Below are positions 50,301 to 57,416 of a stretch of 64,000 nucleotides of DNA, one piece after another. Position 1 is the stretch's first letter. Every line of letters starts with the position of its first letter. The notes beneath the pieces are model-generated. The model ran no database searches. It was not told the DNA's origin and saw only the letters and a program-made list of their open reading frames with translations. Source of the DNA: a virus; IMG/VR virus record IMGVR_UViG_3300015263_000599, positions 30,453 to 94,452 of that record; one strand, written 5' to 3'. The translations under genes were made by a program, and so were the position numbers.

Positions 50301-50433
50301 GGCGAAGAAGTTCAAGGTGAAGCTCGAAGATCGTCACCAAGAGAGCTACGAGGCATTGAAAGATGTTGTGTGCGATGCGTCTTTCGGGGTCAAAGAAGAG
50401 GAAGAAGATGATTGCGATTATGACGACGACTGA
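47338..50433 (+). CDS. Large uncharacterised protein with central coiled coil (1031 residues)
   Basis: A cytoplasmic protein with no recognised family. Residues 1-60 form a Trp/Tyr-rich beta region (WVVGQLVYFVGWHGDQVHVVYGDSGWY), about 120-210 a coiled coil (TRLATVRKQIARRNKELQLLIREQELI), then a long mixed region and a very acidic C-terminus (EEEEDDCDYDDD). An ATG nine codons upstream (47311) lies only about 5 nt past the predicted transcript start; the ATG at 47338 has GGGAG at a workable distance. The size, acidity and linkage to a sigma factor suggest a protein needed in quantity, perhaps transcription- or virion-associated; unproven. Confidence 0.7.
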   Translation: MEPGYYRLIKPYKEDDDADDAWVVGQLVYFVGWHGDQVHVVYGDSGWYLSEEEFVDHFEFAPEGLQERQQRMADLMSGLHNLGGRTDHLLTEQQSLPALTFQDPDEIEAEFEVVSTEETEEAPEQEQFNALSTTMSDQIAHAAGGIKKVKTRLATVRKQIARRNKELQLLIREQELILREKVNALTEQMEMAGEAIYILNAYLGKDEELVRIKNGKRADADEKLVIRQLILYMDEEAAAAEQWAERGGIDFQKIEEFDKWVVKPQNLDQVCPEKKGIVAIKPRRNDKFYSDNPFENAELNRANKCLYLLVRNGDLVYRIYTSLWLQDVLFPRKDEFEGYFYERDYDWDTHERVRKPMRPGSAKYMEAMKASDKHRRRFYAALLLIQGILDRTKVLQPLPVEGRLNIVDIHESVKYCTFLQDAENLLGDGRPKFRDWLDQVNSTIGVGSRIIGNFGGYSNDEYTASWTREERRKHPRSARSPRDDSIYVLETKDGGYFKFYYSREGETVYHGWDDWGGRPARNRASFKIESSDRFILNFDAATIGDLEYYINSRLHRHQYETMLPLMNVAVKMKRREAKEEEPFRYLLVGSIMGAHGVSQTVAEDRIDLLISWYKFKNKYHRALTTDDSKALRMIVKEFGRRWKLEKQQVEMKEDLDEAVEVLLDDEPNTLAIFHRRDNQYVVLKWHNEQNIFVREEHWEDIDNDLKCVKVVEWKTLDARHKSWTILWNHPRWDEWDAQASENEHMSDPEREQAMAYGIKALGNKTQLRKKVFGWYDKPSRKEEWLAPLAAVFLDSGKACVYFLEVHAKFPKEGSLTEKAKSPVMGRLIVGFKKSSKGIEFSVENVNTVSCGYEGKKAPWNFEYSESLDSGRSLAVCKKLWQENIDAAIAEVREVKAFNDAIREKLKPVDRIERQCHKVIEAKWWEDEYRRFHEEYDDPDDELWEDHKEEIREPGYHNIHPHWVEGVLVALLENGIEIDGITIEEAVKTAKKFKVKLEDRHQESYEALKDVVCDASFGVKEEEEDDCDYDDD

Positions 50434-50446
50434 CAAGGAAGTGTCT

Positions 50447-51307
50447 ATGCCTTCTCCCAGAGTGAAGAAGGTCTTGGATGCCACATCCAAGATCTTTGAT
50501 CACCCTACGTTTTATACAGCCAAGGGTCGTCAGGAAATCTTGCTCGATATGCCGGGGCAGGAACTCTATCACAAACGATCCTCCAAGTTGGCGACCGAAA
50601 GGTCCAACAATGGCTTTGAGCCCGAATTGCTGCCATGCTATGAGCAACCGCTTCTGACTGCCGAGCAGGAATACCATCTGTTTCGTCAGTACAATTTTTG
50701 GAAGCATCGGGCTCGCCAAGCGGCCAAGAGGTCGCACGCCACCTACGCAGAACACTGTCTGAAACAAGCCTATGGCGTCAGATCGGTTCTGGCTTGTGCC
50801 AACATGCGTCTGGCTCGCAATCTCTGGAAGAAGATCCATTCATCCCACAAGAGCGAAGTGCTCTCAGAAGGCTACATGAGCGTCCTACAGGCCCTTGAAG
50901 GGTTTGATTACCGGAAGGGCGTCAAGTTCTCGACCTACGCTACCTATGTCCTCCGCAGCCAAATGATGCGTGAGGCTCAAAGTTGGTTCCGAAAGACTCC
51001 TGCCCCGTTGCTAGGGGAGGAGCAAATTGTTGGAGGAGACGCTGGTGTTCTGAGAGAGAACCAGCAGGAGAGAAATGTCGATATCGTTGAAGATCTCCTT
51101 CGACGCACCGAAGATGAAAGAGAGCGGACGATTCTGATCTTGCGATTTGGATTGCAAGGAGAGCCCGCTCACACTCTCGAAGAAGTTGGCAAGAAGCTGA
51201 AGATCACAAAGGAACGTGTTCGCCAACTTCAGGACCGAACAATTGGCCGTCTCCGGGCGGCGGTTGATGAAGAAGGTTTGGAGTTCATTTTCGATGAAGT
51301 GGCATAA
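50447..51307 (+). CDS. Sigma70-family RNA polymerase sigma factor
   Basis: A 286-residue sigma factor. Region 2 (about 100-190): ACANMRLARNLWKK, EGYMSVLQALEGFDYRKGVKFSTYATYVLRSQMMRE, which holds the -10-binding and core-binding helices. Region 4 (about 235-275): HTLEEVGKKLKITKERVRQLQDRTIGRLR, the -35 helix-turn-helix in RpoD-like form. Region 1.1 and the large non-conserved region are absent. Start chosen 13 nt after the previous stop, behind AAGGAA. It should steer host polymerase; the RpoD-like region 4 fits the sigma70-type promoters seen throughout. Confidence 0.9.
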   Translation: MPSPRVKKVLDATSKIFDHPTFYTAKGRQEILLDMPGQELYHKRSSKLATERSNNGFEPELLPCYEQPLLTAEQEYHLFRQYNFWKHRARQAAKRSHATYAEHCLKQAYGVRSVLACANMRLARNLWKKIHSSHKSEVLSEGYMSVLQALEGFDYRKGVKFSTYATYVLRSQMMREAQSWFRKTPAPLLGEEQIVGGDAGVLRENQQERNVDIVEDLLRRTEDERERTILILRFGLQGEPAHTLEEVGKKLKITKERVRQLQDRTIGRLRAAVDEEGLEFIFDEVA

Positions 51308-51318
51308 AGGAGTCCGCC

Positions 51319-51636
51319 ATGCAATTCAGAACCAACCATCTCACGCTCGAACAGAAGCGTGATCTGTGTCAACGTGCGCACGACAAGTGCTTCAACTGGT
51401 GGGCCGACATTCTGGATTGCTCCCAGAGTTTCTGCCGTCAGAAAATCGATCTCACGTTCGAGGAGATCATGGCGAAGTTGGATAACCAAGCCTTCTTCAC
51501 TGTGATCCATCGCAACAACGGCTCCGAGGACCACTTGGAGATCGGGTTCCGCACGTCGGGCGACCCGGACTACTTCTTGTGGATGCAGTTGTTGCCAGAG
51601 CACATCCCTGAATTCACAGAGGGCCTTACGACTTGA
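51319..51636 (+). CDS. Uncharacterised 105-residue protein
   Basis: Follows the sigma factor by 11 nt behind a strong AAAGGAG. Soluble, with two Cys-x-x-x-Cys-like pairs (CQRAHDKC, CSQSFC) and no recognised family. It could be a sigma partner or anti-sigma by position only. Its end overlaps the convergent methyltransferase by 11 nt. Confidence 0.6.
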   Translation: MQFRTNHLTLEQKRDLCQRAHDKCFNWWADILDCSQSFCRQKIDLTFEEIMAKLDNQAFFTVIHRNNGSEDHLEIGFRTSGDPDYFLWMQLLPEHIPEFTEGLTT

Positions 51637-52270
51637 GCAGGTAGACGATGACTTGGGTTGACTCAGAGAGTTGATCCAAGGCGATCTGGCTCGTCAGTGT
51701 GAGGCAGAACGCAAGGATGTCTGTGGGGTTGTAGTAGTACAGCCCCTCTTGCTGCGATTGCTCGGGCACCAGCGAAGATGAGGTGAGCGTAAAAGCGGCA
51801 CCTTTCTTGGCGAGAGCGAACATCTTGCGGATGTTCTTGCGGATATACCGCATCTGCAATCGTTCGGCAGATTCCTTGTCGATCCCCATCGCAATGTCGA
51901 GGTTGAATGGCCCAACAGCAAGCACCCAGTCGTGGGCCGTGTTGTAGGACTTCAGATCGGCCAACATGACGTTGGCATCGTTCCGTCGCTTGGCTGCCTC
52001 GATCATCTTCTCGCTGATGTCGATACCAGTGTAGAGCACGTCTTGGCCGGTGTAAGACTTCAGCCAAGGATAGAGGTCAGCGTGGCCGCATCCCACATCG
52101 AGGATACTGCCTTTGGAGAGGTCTCCTAGAGCCGTCATCGCCATGAACAGCCGTCGCTGATTCTGGATGGAATTCCACGCCGCAGCGGCCCAGCCTTCGT
52201 CAGAAACTTCGCAGGACGCATCAAATACTGTGGCGACATATTCGCTCTCAGAAAATTCGTGTTGCTCCAT
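51626..52270 (-). CDS. Class I SAM-dependent methyltransferase
   Basis: A 214-residue Rossmann methyltransferase: GSILDVGCGHADLYPWL is motif I (SAM binding), YTGIDISEKMIEAA motif II, and NVMLADLKSY the adenine-contacting acidic loop. No catalytic NPPY or target-recognition domain, so a small-molecule or sugar substrate is more likely than DNA. GAGG lies 7 nt before the ATG at 52270. It overlaps the HAD gene upstream by 23 nt and ends the minus-strand operon begun at 53.2 kb. Confidence 0.85.
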   Translation of the reverse strand: MEQHEFSESEYVATVFDASCEVSDEGWAAAAWNSIQNQRRLFMAMTALGDLSKGSILDVGCGHADLYPWLKSYTGQDVLYTGIDISEKMIEAAKRRNDANVMLADLKSYNTAHDWVLAVGPFNLDIAMGIDKESAERLQMRYIRKNIRKMFALAKKGAAFTLTSSSLVPEQSQQEGLYYYNPTDILAFCLTLTSQIALDQLSESTQVIVYLLKS

Positions 52271-52922
52271 CAACTGGCCTCACTTTCATTTCCACGAACC
52301 GATCCTTCGGGTGCGGTTTCAAGACATCTTCTTTGGTGAAGTCGGAAGACACTTCGAGCACCAAGTATTCTGTTTGGTCGAGCAACAGGGTGTCGCCGGG
52401 TTTGACAGCCTCGCTCAAATGGCTCATCTTGATGAACAGCTTGTCTCCAATCAAACCGAACTCTGAAACCCGAGAGAGCTTGCGGCTTTCCGGGAAGCGA
52501 TCATCGAGAAGCTCGTAGAGACGATGCTCCCAATGTTCGTTAGGCTCGACCGACAGGTAAGCCATTCCAAGGATGCGGCCACCTCCGTCGCAGTGCTGGC
52601 TGTCACCGACCATCACGGCCTTTTGTGGATCGATCTCCATGAAGTCTACAGCCTTCTGGAAGATCCTCACGTCGGGCTTGTGGTAGCCGTACAAGGCACT
52701 GGAGATGATGCACTCGAAGTAGCGGGCACACTTGATGTGCTCAAGGCTGCGTCGAATGTAGTGAGCGTCTTGATACCGTGATGTGTTCGAGATGATCCCG
52801 AGACGGTACGACTTCTCATAGAGACGCTGAAGCATCTGGGCAACCCAACCATTGGGATCGCCGGTGCCAGCATTATTGGAGAGCGTGTCTCCCCAGTCAA
52901 AAAGAACGGTGCTGTATTTCAA
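52248..52922 (-). CDS. HAD-superfamily phosphatase with C-terminal extension
   Basis: A 224-residue HAD hydrolase: VLFDWGDTLSN (motif I; the second Asp of DxDGT is retained as DWGDT), IISNTSRY (motif II), HKPDVRIF (Lys of motif III) and AVMVGDSQHCDGGG (motif IV). About 70 extra residues at the C-terminus form a small beta-rich domain (SEAVKPGDTLLLDQTEYLVLEV). It overlaps both neighbours on the minus strand. A sugar- or nucleotide-phosphatase role is likely; substrate unknown. Confidence 0.85.
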   Translation of the reverse strand: MKYSTVLFDWGDTLSNNAGTGDPNGWVAQMLQRLYEKSYRLGIISNTSRYQDAHYIRRSLEHIKCARYFECIISSALYGYHKPDVRIFQKAVDFMEIDPQKAVMVGDSQHCDGGGRILGMAYLSVEPNEHWEHRLYELLDDRFPESRKLSRVSEFGLIGDKLFIKMSHLSEAVKPGDTLLLDQTEYLVLEVSSDFTKEDVLKPHPKDRFVEMKVRPVDGATRIF

Positions 52923-53197
52923 TCGTCGAACTCCAGTAGGTAATCACCCTCTTCAAGTAATCCCTTGCTGCACAGATCGCACATGAGGGCTTCGAGATCT
53001 TCGAGTTTTCCCATGTGATCTCGGTTCAAGTCTTGCCATGCTTCGATTGTTTCTTGGAGATCGTCTTCTGGTCCAATGCCGAAGACTTCCATGTATCTTT
53101 GGCCTTCCATGAAGTAGGGCACTTCGAACTTCTTGCCGTAGTTGGCTTGAATGAGGCGGTCAAGATCGCAAGCGTTGTATTTGATGTACTCTGACAT
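52919..53197 (-). CDS. Uncharacterised 92-residue acidic protein
   Basis: Soluble, helical and acidic; no recognised family. GAAAGG 7 nt upstream supports the ATG at 53197. It is the first gene after the folded intergenic region at 53.2-53.3 kb and overlaps the HAD gene by 4 nt. Confidence 0.6.
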   Translation of the reverse strand: MSEYIKYNACDLDRLIQANYGKKFEVPYFMEGQRYMEVFGIGPEDDLQETIEAWQDLNRDHMGKLEDLEALMCDLCSKGLLEEGDYLLEFDD

Positions 53198-53215
53198 GTG
53201 GCATCCTTTCACACA

Positions 53216-53334
53216 TATAAGAGAGTTGGCGGCGCAAAAGGAGGGCCTCCTTTGAAATTATCTCTGGAGGCCCAAAGCGGCAGTAGTTCACCTTATTGAC
53301 CTATGCCAAGTTTTGACTCTCTTCTGCCGCTATC
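53216..53334 (-). ncRNA. Candidate structured RNA with pseudoknot (leader of the 53197-51626 operon)
   Basis: The 179-nt gap 53198-53376 has no gene but three interlocking pairings. AAGAGAGT (53219-53226) pairs with ACTCTCTT (53316-53323); GGGCCTCC (53243-53250) with GGAGGCCC (53266-53273); AGCGGCAG (53276-53283) with CTGCCGCT (53324-53331). The third crosses the first, and the first and third partner strands are adjacent, so the two helices could stack as an H-type pseudoknot. On the minus strand it forms the leader just upstream of the GAAAGG ribosome-binding site of the 92-residue gene, which suits cis-regulation. Confidence 0.4.
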
Positions 53335-53376
53335 TTTGCTCTTCGTGAGGCTAAAGCTCGTTGAAGGTCTTTTACC

Positions 53377-54147
53377 TTATGCGAGAGTCACTCCATCGAC
53401 ACGAGGTGTACTATATCTACACGCCAACTCGTAAAAATGGTTAGCATATTCTACCCTGTTGGGACGGAATGTGGGAAGTCCTTTTGTATAAGAACCACGC
53501 ATCACATGGATCGCCACCGGCGTATTTTCATGCCAGAAAGTAGTTGGCGGCATCCCCGACCAGTTCACCGGCCCCAAATCTTTCCCGACGTAAGCCCCTA
53601 CCCTGAACGAAGTAAAGGGTTTTCCGCTCAACGCCACTCGCATCCTCCAGCCAACATCTTTCCCGTTTGTCTCTGTAGACCCTGCCATTTCAAAACTGAG
53701 TTCTTTAATTTCTGAGAGGCGAAAAGCACAGCCCCAACAAGCAGGGAAAGTTGGATCGCAGTCATAGCCATCCACGGAGACGCCTCCCGGATACTCGGCA
53801 CCCACAGCCACATCATTCTCCAAGAATGATTCGAGCCAAGCCAGATGGCCTTTGTGAAGCCAGAAGAAATCAGGATCTTGAGTGAGAAGAAATTCGCTGT
53901 TGGCGTTGTGAAGTACACGATCCAGTGAAGGGCCGTGTCCGTTTTGTGAGCGAGGCCATATCTCAAGGTTCTTATATCTGGTGTAAAACCTTCGTTTCAA
54001 CTCGTTCGAATTGTCGATGACGACAATTCGAAATTGATCAACCGGGTTGGACTCATAAAGAAAACGCAATTGGCATTGAAGGAAATCTTCCGACTCCCAG
54101 TTGACCATGGCGATTGTCCAGCGTTTTTTCTCGGAATAGAACAGCAC
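53377..54147 (-). CDS. GT2-type glycosyltransferase
   Basis: A 256-residue GT-A glycosyltransferase: WTIAMVNWESEDFLQCQL opens the fold, RIVVIDNSNE is the nucleotide-binding strand, and FLLTQDPDFFWL carries the DxD-type motif; DVGWRMR supplies the acidic base region. Starts at GTG sharing one base with the stop of the methionine aminopeptidase gene. It may act with the other glycan genes at 1-2 kb and 42-46 kb. Confidence 0.75.
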   Translation of the reverse strand: MLFYSEKKRWTIAMVNWESEDFLQCQLRFLYESNPVDQFRIVVIDNSNELKRRFYTRYKNLEIWPRSQNGHGPSLDRVLHNANSEFLLTQDPDFFWLHKGHLAWLESFLENDVAVGAEYPGGVSVDGYDCDPTFPACWGCAFRLSEIKELSFEMAGSTETNGKDVGWRMRVALSGKPFTSFRVGAYVGKDLGPVNWSGMPPTTFWHENTPVAIHVMRGSYTKGLPTFRPNRVEYANHFYELACRYSTPRVDGVTLA

Positions 54148-54908
54148 TATCTAGTTAGCACTTCTACGCCTCGATCTGTGATCAGTACGGTGTGCTCGAA
54201 CTGAGCAGACAGCTTTCCGTCTTTCGTGCGTGCTGTCCACTTGTCTGCGGCATCGACATAGGCTTCAGCCACTCCCTTGTTGATCATTGGCTCGATGGTG
54301 AAGATCATGCCGGGCTCCATTTTCCTTTGTTCAAGTGCCCGTGACATATTGAAGGAGTGATCGATCTGGGGTTCTTCGTGGAACTCGACGCCCACACCGT
54401 GACCACAGAACTGATGAACCACGGAGCAGCCTCGACTCTTGGCATATTCTGTGATGGCTTTTCCGATCACAAAGAACGGTTGCCCTGATCGGCACTGAGA
54501 GATACCAATGTCCAAACAATCTTGAGTGATGGCAATCAACTCGCTGGCTTCATCTGAAACTGGCTGCACCTTATACATCTTGCTGGTATCGCCATAGTAT
54601 CCGTTAAGAATTGTCGTGACATCGATGTTGATGATGTCCCCTTCTTTGAGGATGTCCTTCTCGCTCGGAATTCCATGACACACCACCTCATTGAGCGAGG
54701 TGCAGATTGACTTTGGGAATCCCATGTAGTTTAGAGGGGCTGGGGTGGCACCATGATCACGGATGTAGGTTTCTGCCAAGCCGTTCAGATGTTCGGTTGA
54801 CACTCCTGCCTGAACGTGATCTTCAAGAAATCTTAGAGTATCTGCGGCCAACCAACAGCTTTTTCTAATGCCTTCGATTTGCTCCTCGTTCTTTATGATG
54901 ATTCCCAT
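54147..54908 (-). CDS. map: Methionine aminopeptidase, type I
   Basis: A 253-residue pita-bread metallopeptidase that removes initiator methionine. Metal ligands and surroundings are intact: NIDVTTILNGYYGDTSKMY (two Asp), HQFCGHGVGVEFHE (His), FTIEPMI (Glu) and SAQFEHTVLITD (Glu). NEVVCHGIP carries the substrate-binding His. Length equals that of bacterial MetAP. Unusual in a phage-like genome; it would process proteins carrying a new start during infection. Coupled to the glycosyltransferase downstream by a shared base. Confidence 0.95.
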   Translation of the reverse strand: MGIIIKNEEQIEGIRKSCWLAADTLRFLEDHVQAGVSTEHLNGLAETYIRDHGATPAPLNYMGFPKSICTSLNEVVCHGIPSEKDILKEGDIINIDVTTILNGYYGDTSKMYKVQPVSDEASELIAITQDCLDIGISQCRSGQPFFVIGKAITEYAKSRGCSVVHQFCGHGVGVEFHEEPQIDHSFNMSRALEQRKMEPGMIFTIEPMINKGVAEAYVDAADKWTARTKDGKLSAQFEHTVLITDRGVEVLTR

Positions 54909-54975
54909 CGTCCATTTTCCAATCTAATAAGTGAGTGACTCTCATAAATAGAGTGTACCAAAAGGAGGAACAACT

Positions 54976-55275
54976 ATGAAAGGCATTCTTTTTGCTTTCG
55001 TTGCGGCGTTGGTGTTTTGTTTCGCTGGAGTCGCAGAAGCAGGACATCCTGCTCCGTGCCCTAACGGGAAGTGTCATGTGACACCTCATCATCACCATGG
55101 CGTGCAGCTTCATGTGCATCGGGGCTATGTGCATTTGCACTGGCAGCACCATCACTGGGGCCATCACCATTGGGGTCATTGGGGTCATCATCACCATTGG
55201 GGACACCACCATTGGGGACACCACGGACATCACCATGGGCACCATCATGGACACCATGGTCATCACCATCGCTAA
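54976..55275 (+). CDS. Exported histidine-rich protein
   Basis: A 99-residue protein: signal peptide (cleavage near EAG at about 22-24), one CPNGKC pair, then about 65 residues dominated by histidine with regular HHWGH/HHGHH units. Such sequences bind nickel, zinc or copper. AAAGGAGGAA precedes the ATG. It is a single-gene transcript ending in a strong terminator. No enzymatic domain; metal buffering or sequestration in the periplasm is inferred from composition. Confidence 0.75.
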   Translation: MKGILFAFVAALVFCFAGVAEAGHPAPCPNGKCHVTPHHHHGVQLHVHRGYVHLHWQHHHWGHHHWGHWGHHHHWGHHHWGHHGHHHGHHHGHHGHHHR

Positions 55276-55285
55276 GGGCGCAAAG

Positions 55286-55317
55286 AAAAAGCCCGGTCAT
55301 TTTTGACCGGGCTTTTT
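55286..55317. terminator. Bidirectional terminator
   Basis: AAAAAGCCCGGTCA (55286-55299) and TGACCGGGCTTTTT (55304-55317), 14 bp around TTTT; the flanking A and T runs let it stop transcription from both the histidine-rich gene and the convergent protease gene. Confidence 0.92.
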
Positions 55318-55330
55318 CGCCTTTGGCTTC

Positions 55331-56824
55331 TTACTCTTTCGGAGCAGGAGGCTTGCCGACATCTGACGGACGCCGCTGGCCCGGCAGAAGCTCACCACTG
55401 TCTGTGGGCGGCTTGGCTTCAGCAGGAGCCGTTGCCGGTGCAGCCGGGATCTCTCCGGGCCGTCTGGTGGCTCCGAACACTGTTCTTCGCAATTCATCCA
55501 CATCGGCTCTCAAGCTCGCCAAGTTTGTGCCGGGAACATTGATTGGCACGTTGGGGTTGGGAGACCATGGTGGCGGTGCATTCTCGGCCCCGTACTGTCG
55601 CTCAGGCAACAATGTCCAGTCGCCGCAGTCAGCGAGAGCATCTTTATTCTCGTTCAAGAAGGCAACGACCTCGTGATGACTCACGGCGTACATTCGCTTG
55701 GATTGGTACAAGCAGTTGCCTTGCTGAGTGTAGTAGACGGCATCTCGTTGAGATGTGACACCGCAGCAAGCGTCTCCAAGGAAGACACCGCCGCCGCTGG
55801 CCCCGTTCCAGATCGTTCCATCTGTGAGCGAAACCTGCCACATGTATTTGTTGTTGGCATTCCGGTACTGGGAGCCGTATGAGATATTGTTGAGGTTCGG
55901 CCCTTGTCCATTCGAGTAGCCGACACAGGTGAACTCAGATGATTCTGGCATCTCATTGGGAACATAAGAGTGCCCCAAGATTGTCTCTGCGTCCACCTTT
56001 GCCAGAGCAAGGTCTCGTTTCGTGTCGAAAGCAATCAGGGTCGCTTTCGTGAAAGAGCCGTCCGGGTAGTAGACCCAGAACTCTCCTCCGATGTTCCCTT
56101 TGAAGTTGTGTGCCGCAGTGAGAACCGCCGCATATTTTTCTCCACGAGAGATCACCGTTCCTGAACCTTGAGTTCCTCCGTTGTAAACAAGCACAGACGC
56201 CAGAACATGGGCCGGTGTAGCTTGCATGGTGCCGCTGGTTGGCACTCGGGGGACGAACTGTGGTTCGTTGTTGTTGCGTGTTGCCAGCATGATCGTAGTT
56301 GTGATGGTCATTGTGACCATCAGTACGGCTGCAATGCCTGCGGCAACGAGGCAGGCGTTCTTCCACCACTTTCGCATTTCAACCTCCTGTTTGTGTCTTT
56401 TACGCCAGTGTTTTATCTCCCGAGCCTTCTTCTCAATCTCCTCTGATTTCGATTTGGCTTCGGCCAGAAGTTCACCGGCTCGCTTGTGGTATTTGATGGC
56501 GGCAGCTTTCCACTTCTCTTTTCTCTGGTAGACGTACTCAATGGTGCCTTGAGGATCTTCGTAACGAACTTCTTCAAGGTTCATTGGTTGAGAGCGGAGC
56601 TTTATGGTACGGGTGGGATCGTATTGACCCTTCAGTACCACATCTTCTTGCTGCTCATCTTCAAGAACAGATGACGAGGCGGTTTGCCAAGACAACGAGT
56701 TGAAATACTCATCCGTCTTCTTAGACTTCCTCGGTTCATCAGGAACCGATTCATCACGGACGGTGTGAAAGCCAGAAGCTTCCACAGTGCGTCGTTCATC
56801 GTGGTTTTCGCTCATCGACGACAT
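55331..56824 (-). CDS. Membrane-anchored trypsin-like serine protease
   Basis: A 497-residue protein. A cytoplasmic N-terminal region (1-156) with a coiled coil at about 112-150 precedes one transmembrane helix (157-181). The trypsin-like domain follows: His239 in LTAAHNF, Asp271 in KRDLALAKVD, Ser343 in GASGGGVF. A proline-rich tail ends it. The layout resembles DegS-type anchored proteases but without a PDZ domain. It ends a minus-strand operon with a phosphatase, a small membrane protein and a lipoprotein. The start is uncertain by three codons (56815 also possible). Confidence 0.82.
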   Translation of the reverse strand: MSSMSENHDERRTVEASGFHTVRDESVPDEPRKSKKTDEYFNSLSWQTASSSVLEDEQQEDVVLKGQYDPTRTIKLRSQPMNLEEVRYEDPQGTIEYVYQRKEKWKAAAIKYHKRAGELLAEAKSKSEEIEKKAREIKHWRKRHKQEVEMRKWWKNACLVAAGIAAVLMVTMTITTTIMLATRNNNEPQFVPRVPTSGTMQATPAHVLASVLVYNGGTQGSGTVISRGEKYAAVLTAAHNFKGNIGGEFWVYYPDGSFTKATLIAFDTKRDLALAKVDAETILGHSYVPNEMPESSEFTCVGYSNGQGPNLNNISYGSQYRNANNKYMWQVSLTDGTIWNGASGGGVFLGDACCGVTSQRDAVYYTQQGNCLYQSKRMYAVSHHEVVAFLNENKDALADCGDWTLLPERQYGAENAPPPWSPNPNVPINVPGTNLASLRADVDELRRTVFGATRRPGEIPAAPATAPAEAKPPTDSGELLPGQRRPSDVGKPPAPKE

Positions 56825-56916
56825 CCGTATCTTGAGGCGTAGTTACAGTATTTTCAGACTCAGACATTGTATCTGAATCTGTTAATACTGCAACCTCTTT
56901 ATGCCTCAAAGATGGC

Positions 56917-57303
56917 TCATCGAGATACCTCAGACCTATGATCCCCCGGTTGCTGTAGATCGGGAGCGAAGGTCTGGGGAGCGTCGTCATCGGGCCAGTA
57001 GCATTGGGTGGTGTGACGGACTGGTTCATTTTCCACTCGAAAAATGGGTTCTCTGACCAACTTGACCTGCTGGTTTCGTTCCGCACAATACTTACAGTTT
57101 CCCTTGTGTGCGAAACTGCTGAGGTTGAATCGGCTGTAAACGTATTCACAACCGTCAAATTCAACCACCTTAAGATTCCCTTCTTGAAAGGCTCTGGGCA
57201 CTTCCGGGGCAGTTGCTTGTCTTGGCTGGCTGTCTCCACAACCGATGCCGATCAACACAATGGCAAGAGGGAGAGCGGCCAATGCCCAAAAGCAGATCTT
57301 CAT
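56917..57303 (-). CDS. Cysteine-containing lipoprotein (128 residues)
   Basis: Lipoprotein signal with lipobox IGIGC (about residues 18-22); the mature part has FDGCEYVYSR and HKGNCKYCAERNQ, a CxxC pair, and ends in a Pro/Asp-rich tail. AAGGATATT precedes the ATG. No recognised family. The gap of 92 nt to the protease gene holds no gene I can support. Confidence 0.68.
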   Translation of the reverse strand: MKICFWALAALPLAIVLIGIGCGDSQPRQATAPEVPRAFQEGNLKVVEFDGCEYVYSRFNLSSFAHKGNCKYCAERNQQVKLVREPIFRVENEPVRHTTQCYWPDDDAPQTFAPDLQQPGDHRSEVSR

Positions 57304-57314
57304 CCGTAATATCC

Positions 57315-57416
57315 TTATTCGGGATGATCAGATGCAACGGCAAGCACAAATGCCACGACGATAGCCGCCGTTGCCAACAGATGTGCTCCCACTACAATTT
57401 TTGTGATGCGGTTCAT
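57315..57416 (-). CDS. Tiny membrane protein (33 residues)
   Basis: MNRITKIVVGAHLLATAAIV... is one transmembrane helix with a positive start. GGAAGG lies 6 nt upstream, inside the end of the phosphatase gene, and the ATG overlaps that gene's stop (ATGA), strong signs of coupled translation. Confidence 0.55.
   Translation of the reverse strand: MNRITKIVVGAHLLATAAIVVAFVLAVASDHPE

Noticed and set aside
53393-54942. GAGAGTCACTC at 53393 and its complement GAGTGACTCTC near 54932
   Set aside because: An 11-bp inverted match 1.5 kb apart is compatible with chance and no mobile-element features accompany it.
56796-57239. A 147-codon minus-strand frame between the lipoprotein and protease genes
   Set aside because: Most of it is the lipoprotein gene read in another frame; the remaining part has no ribosome-binding site and low-information sequence.
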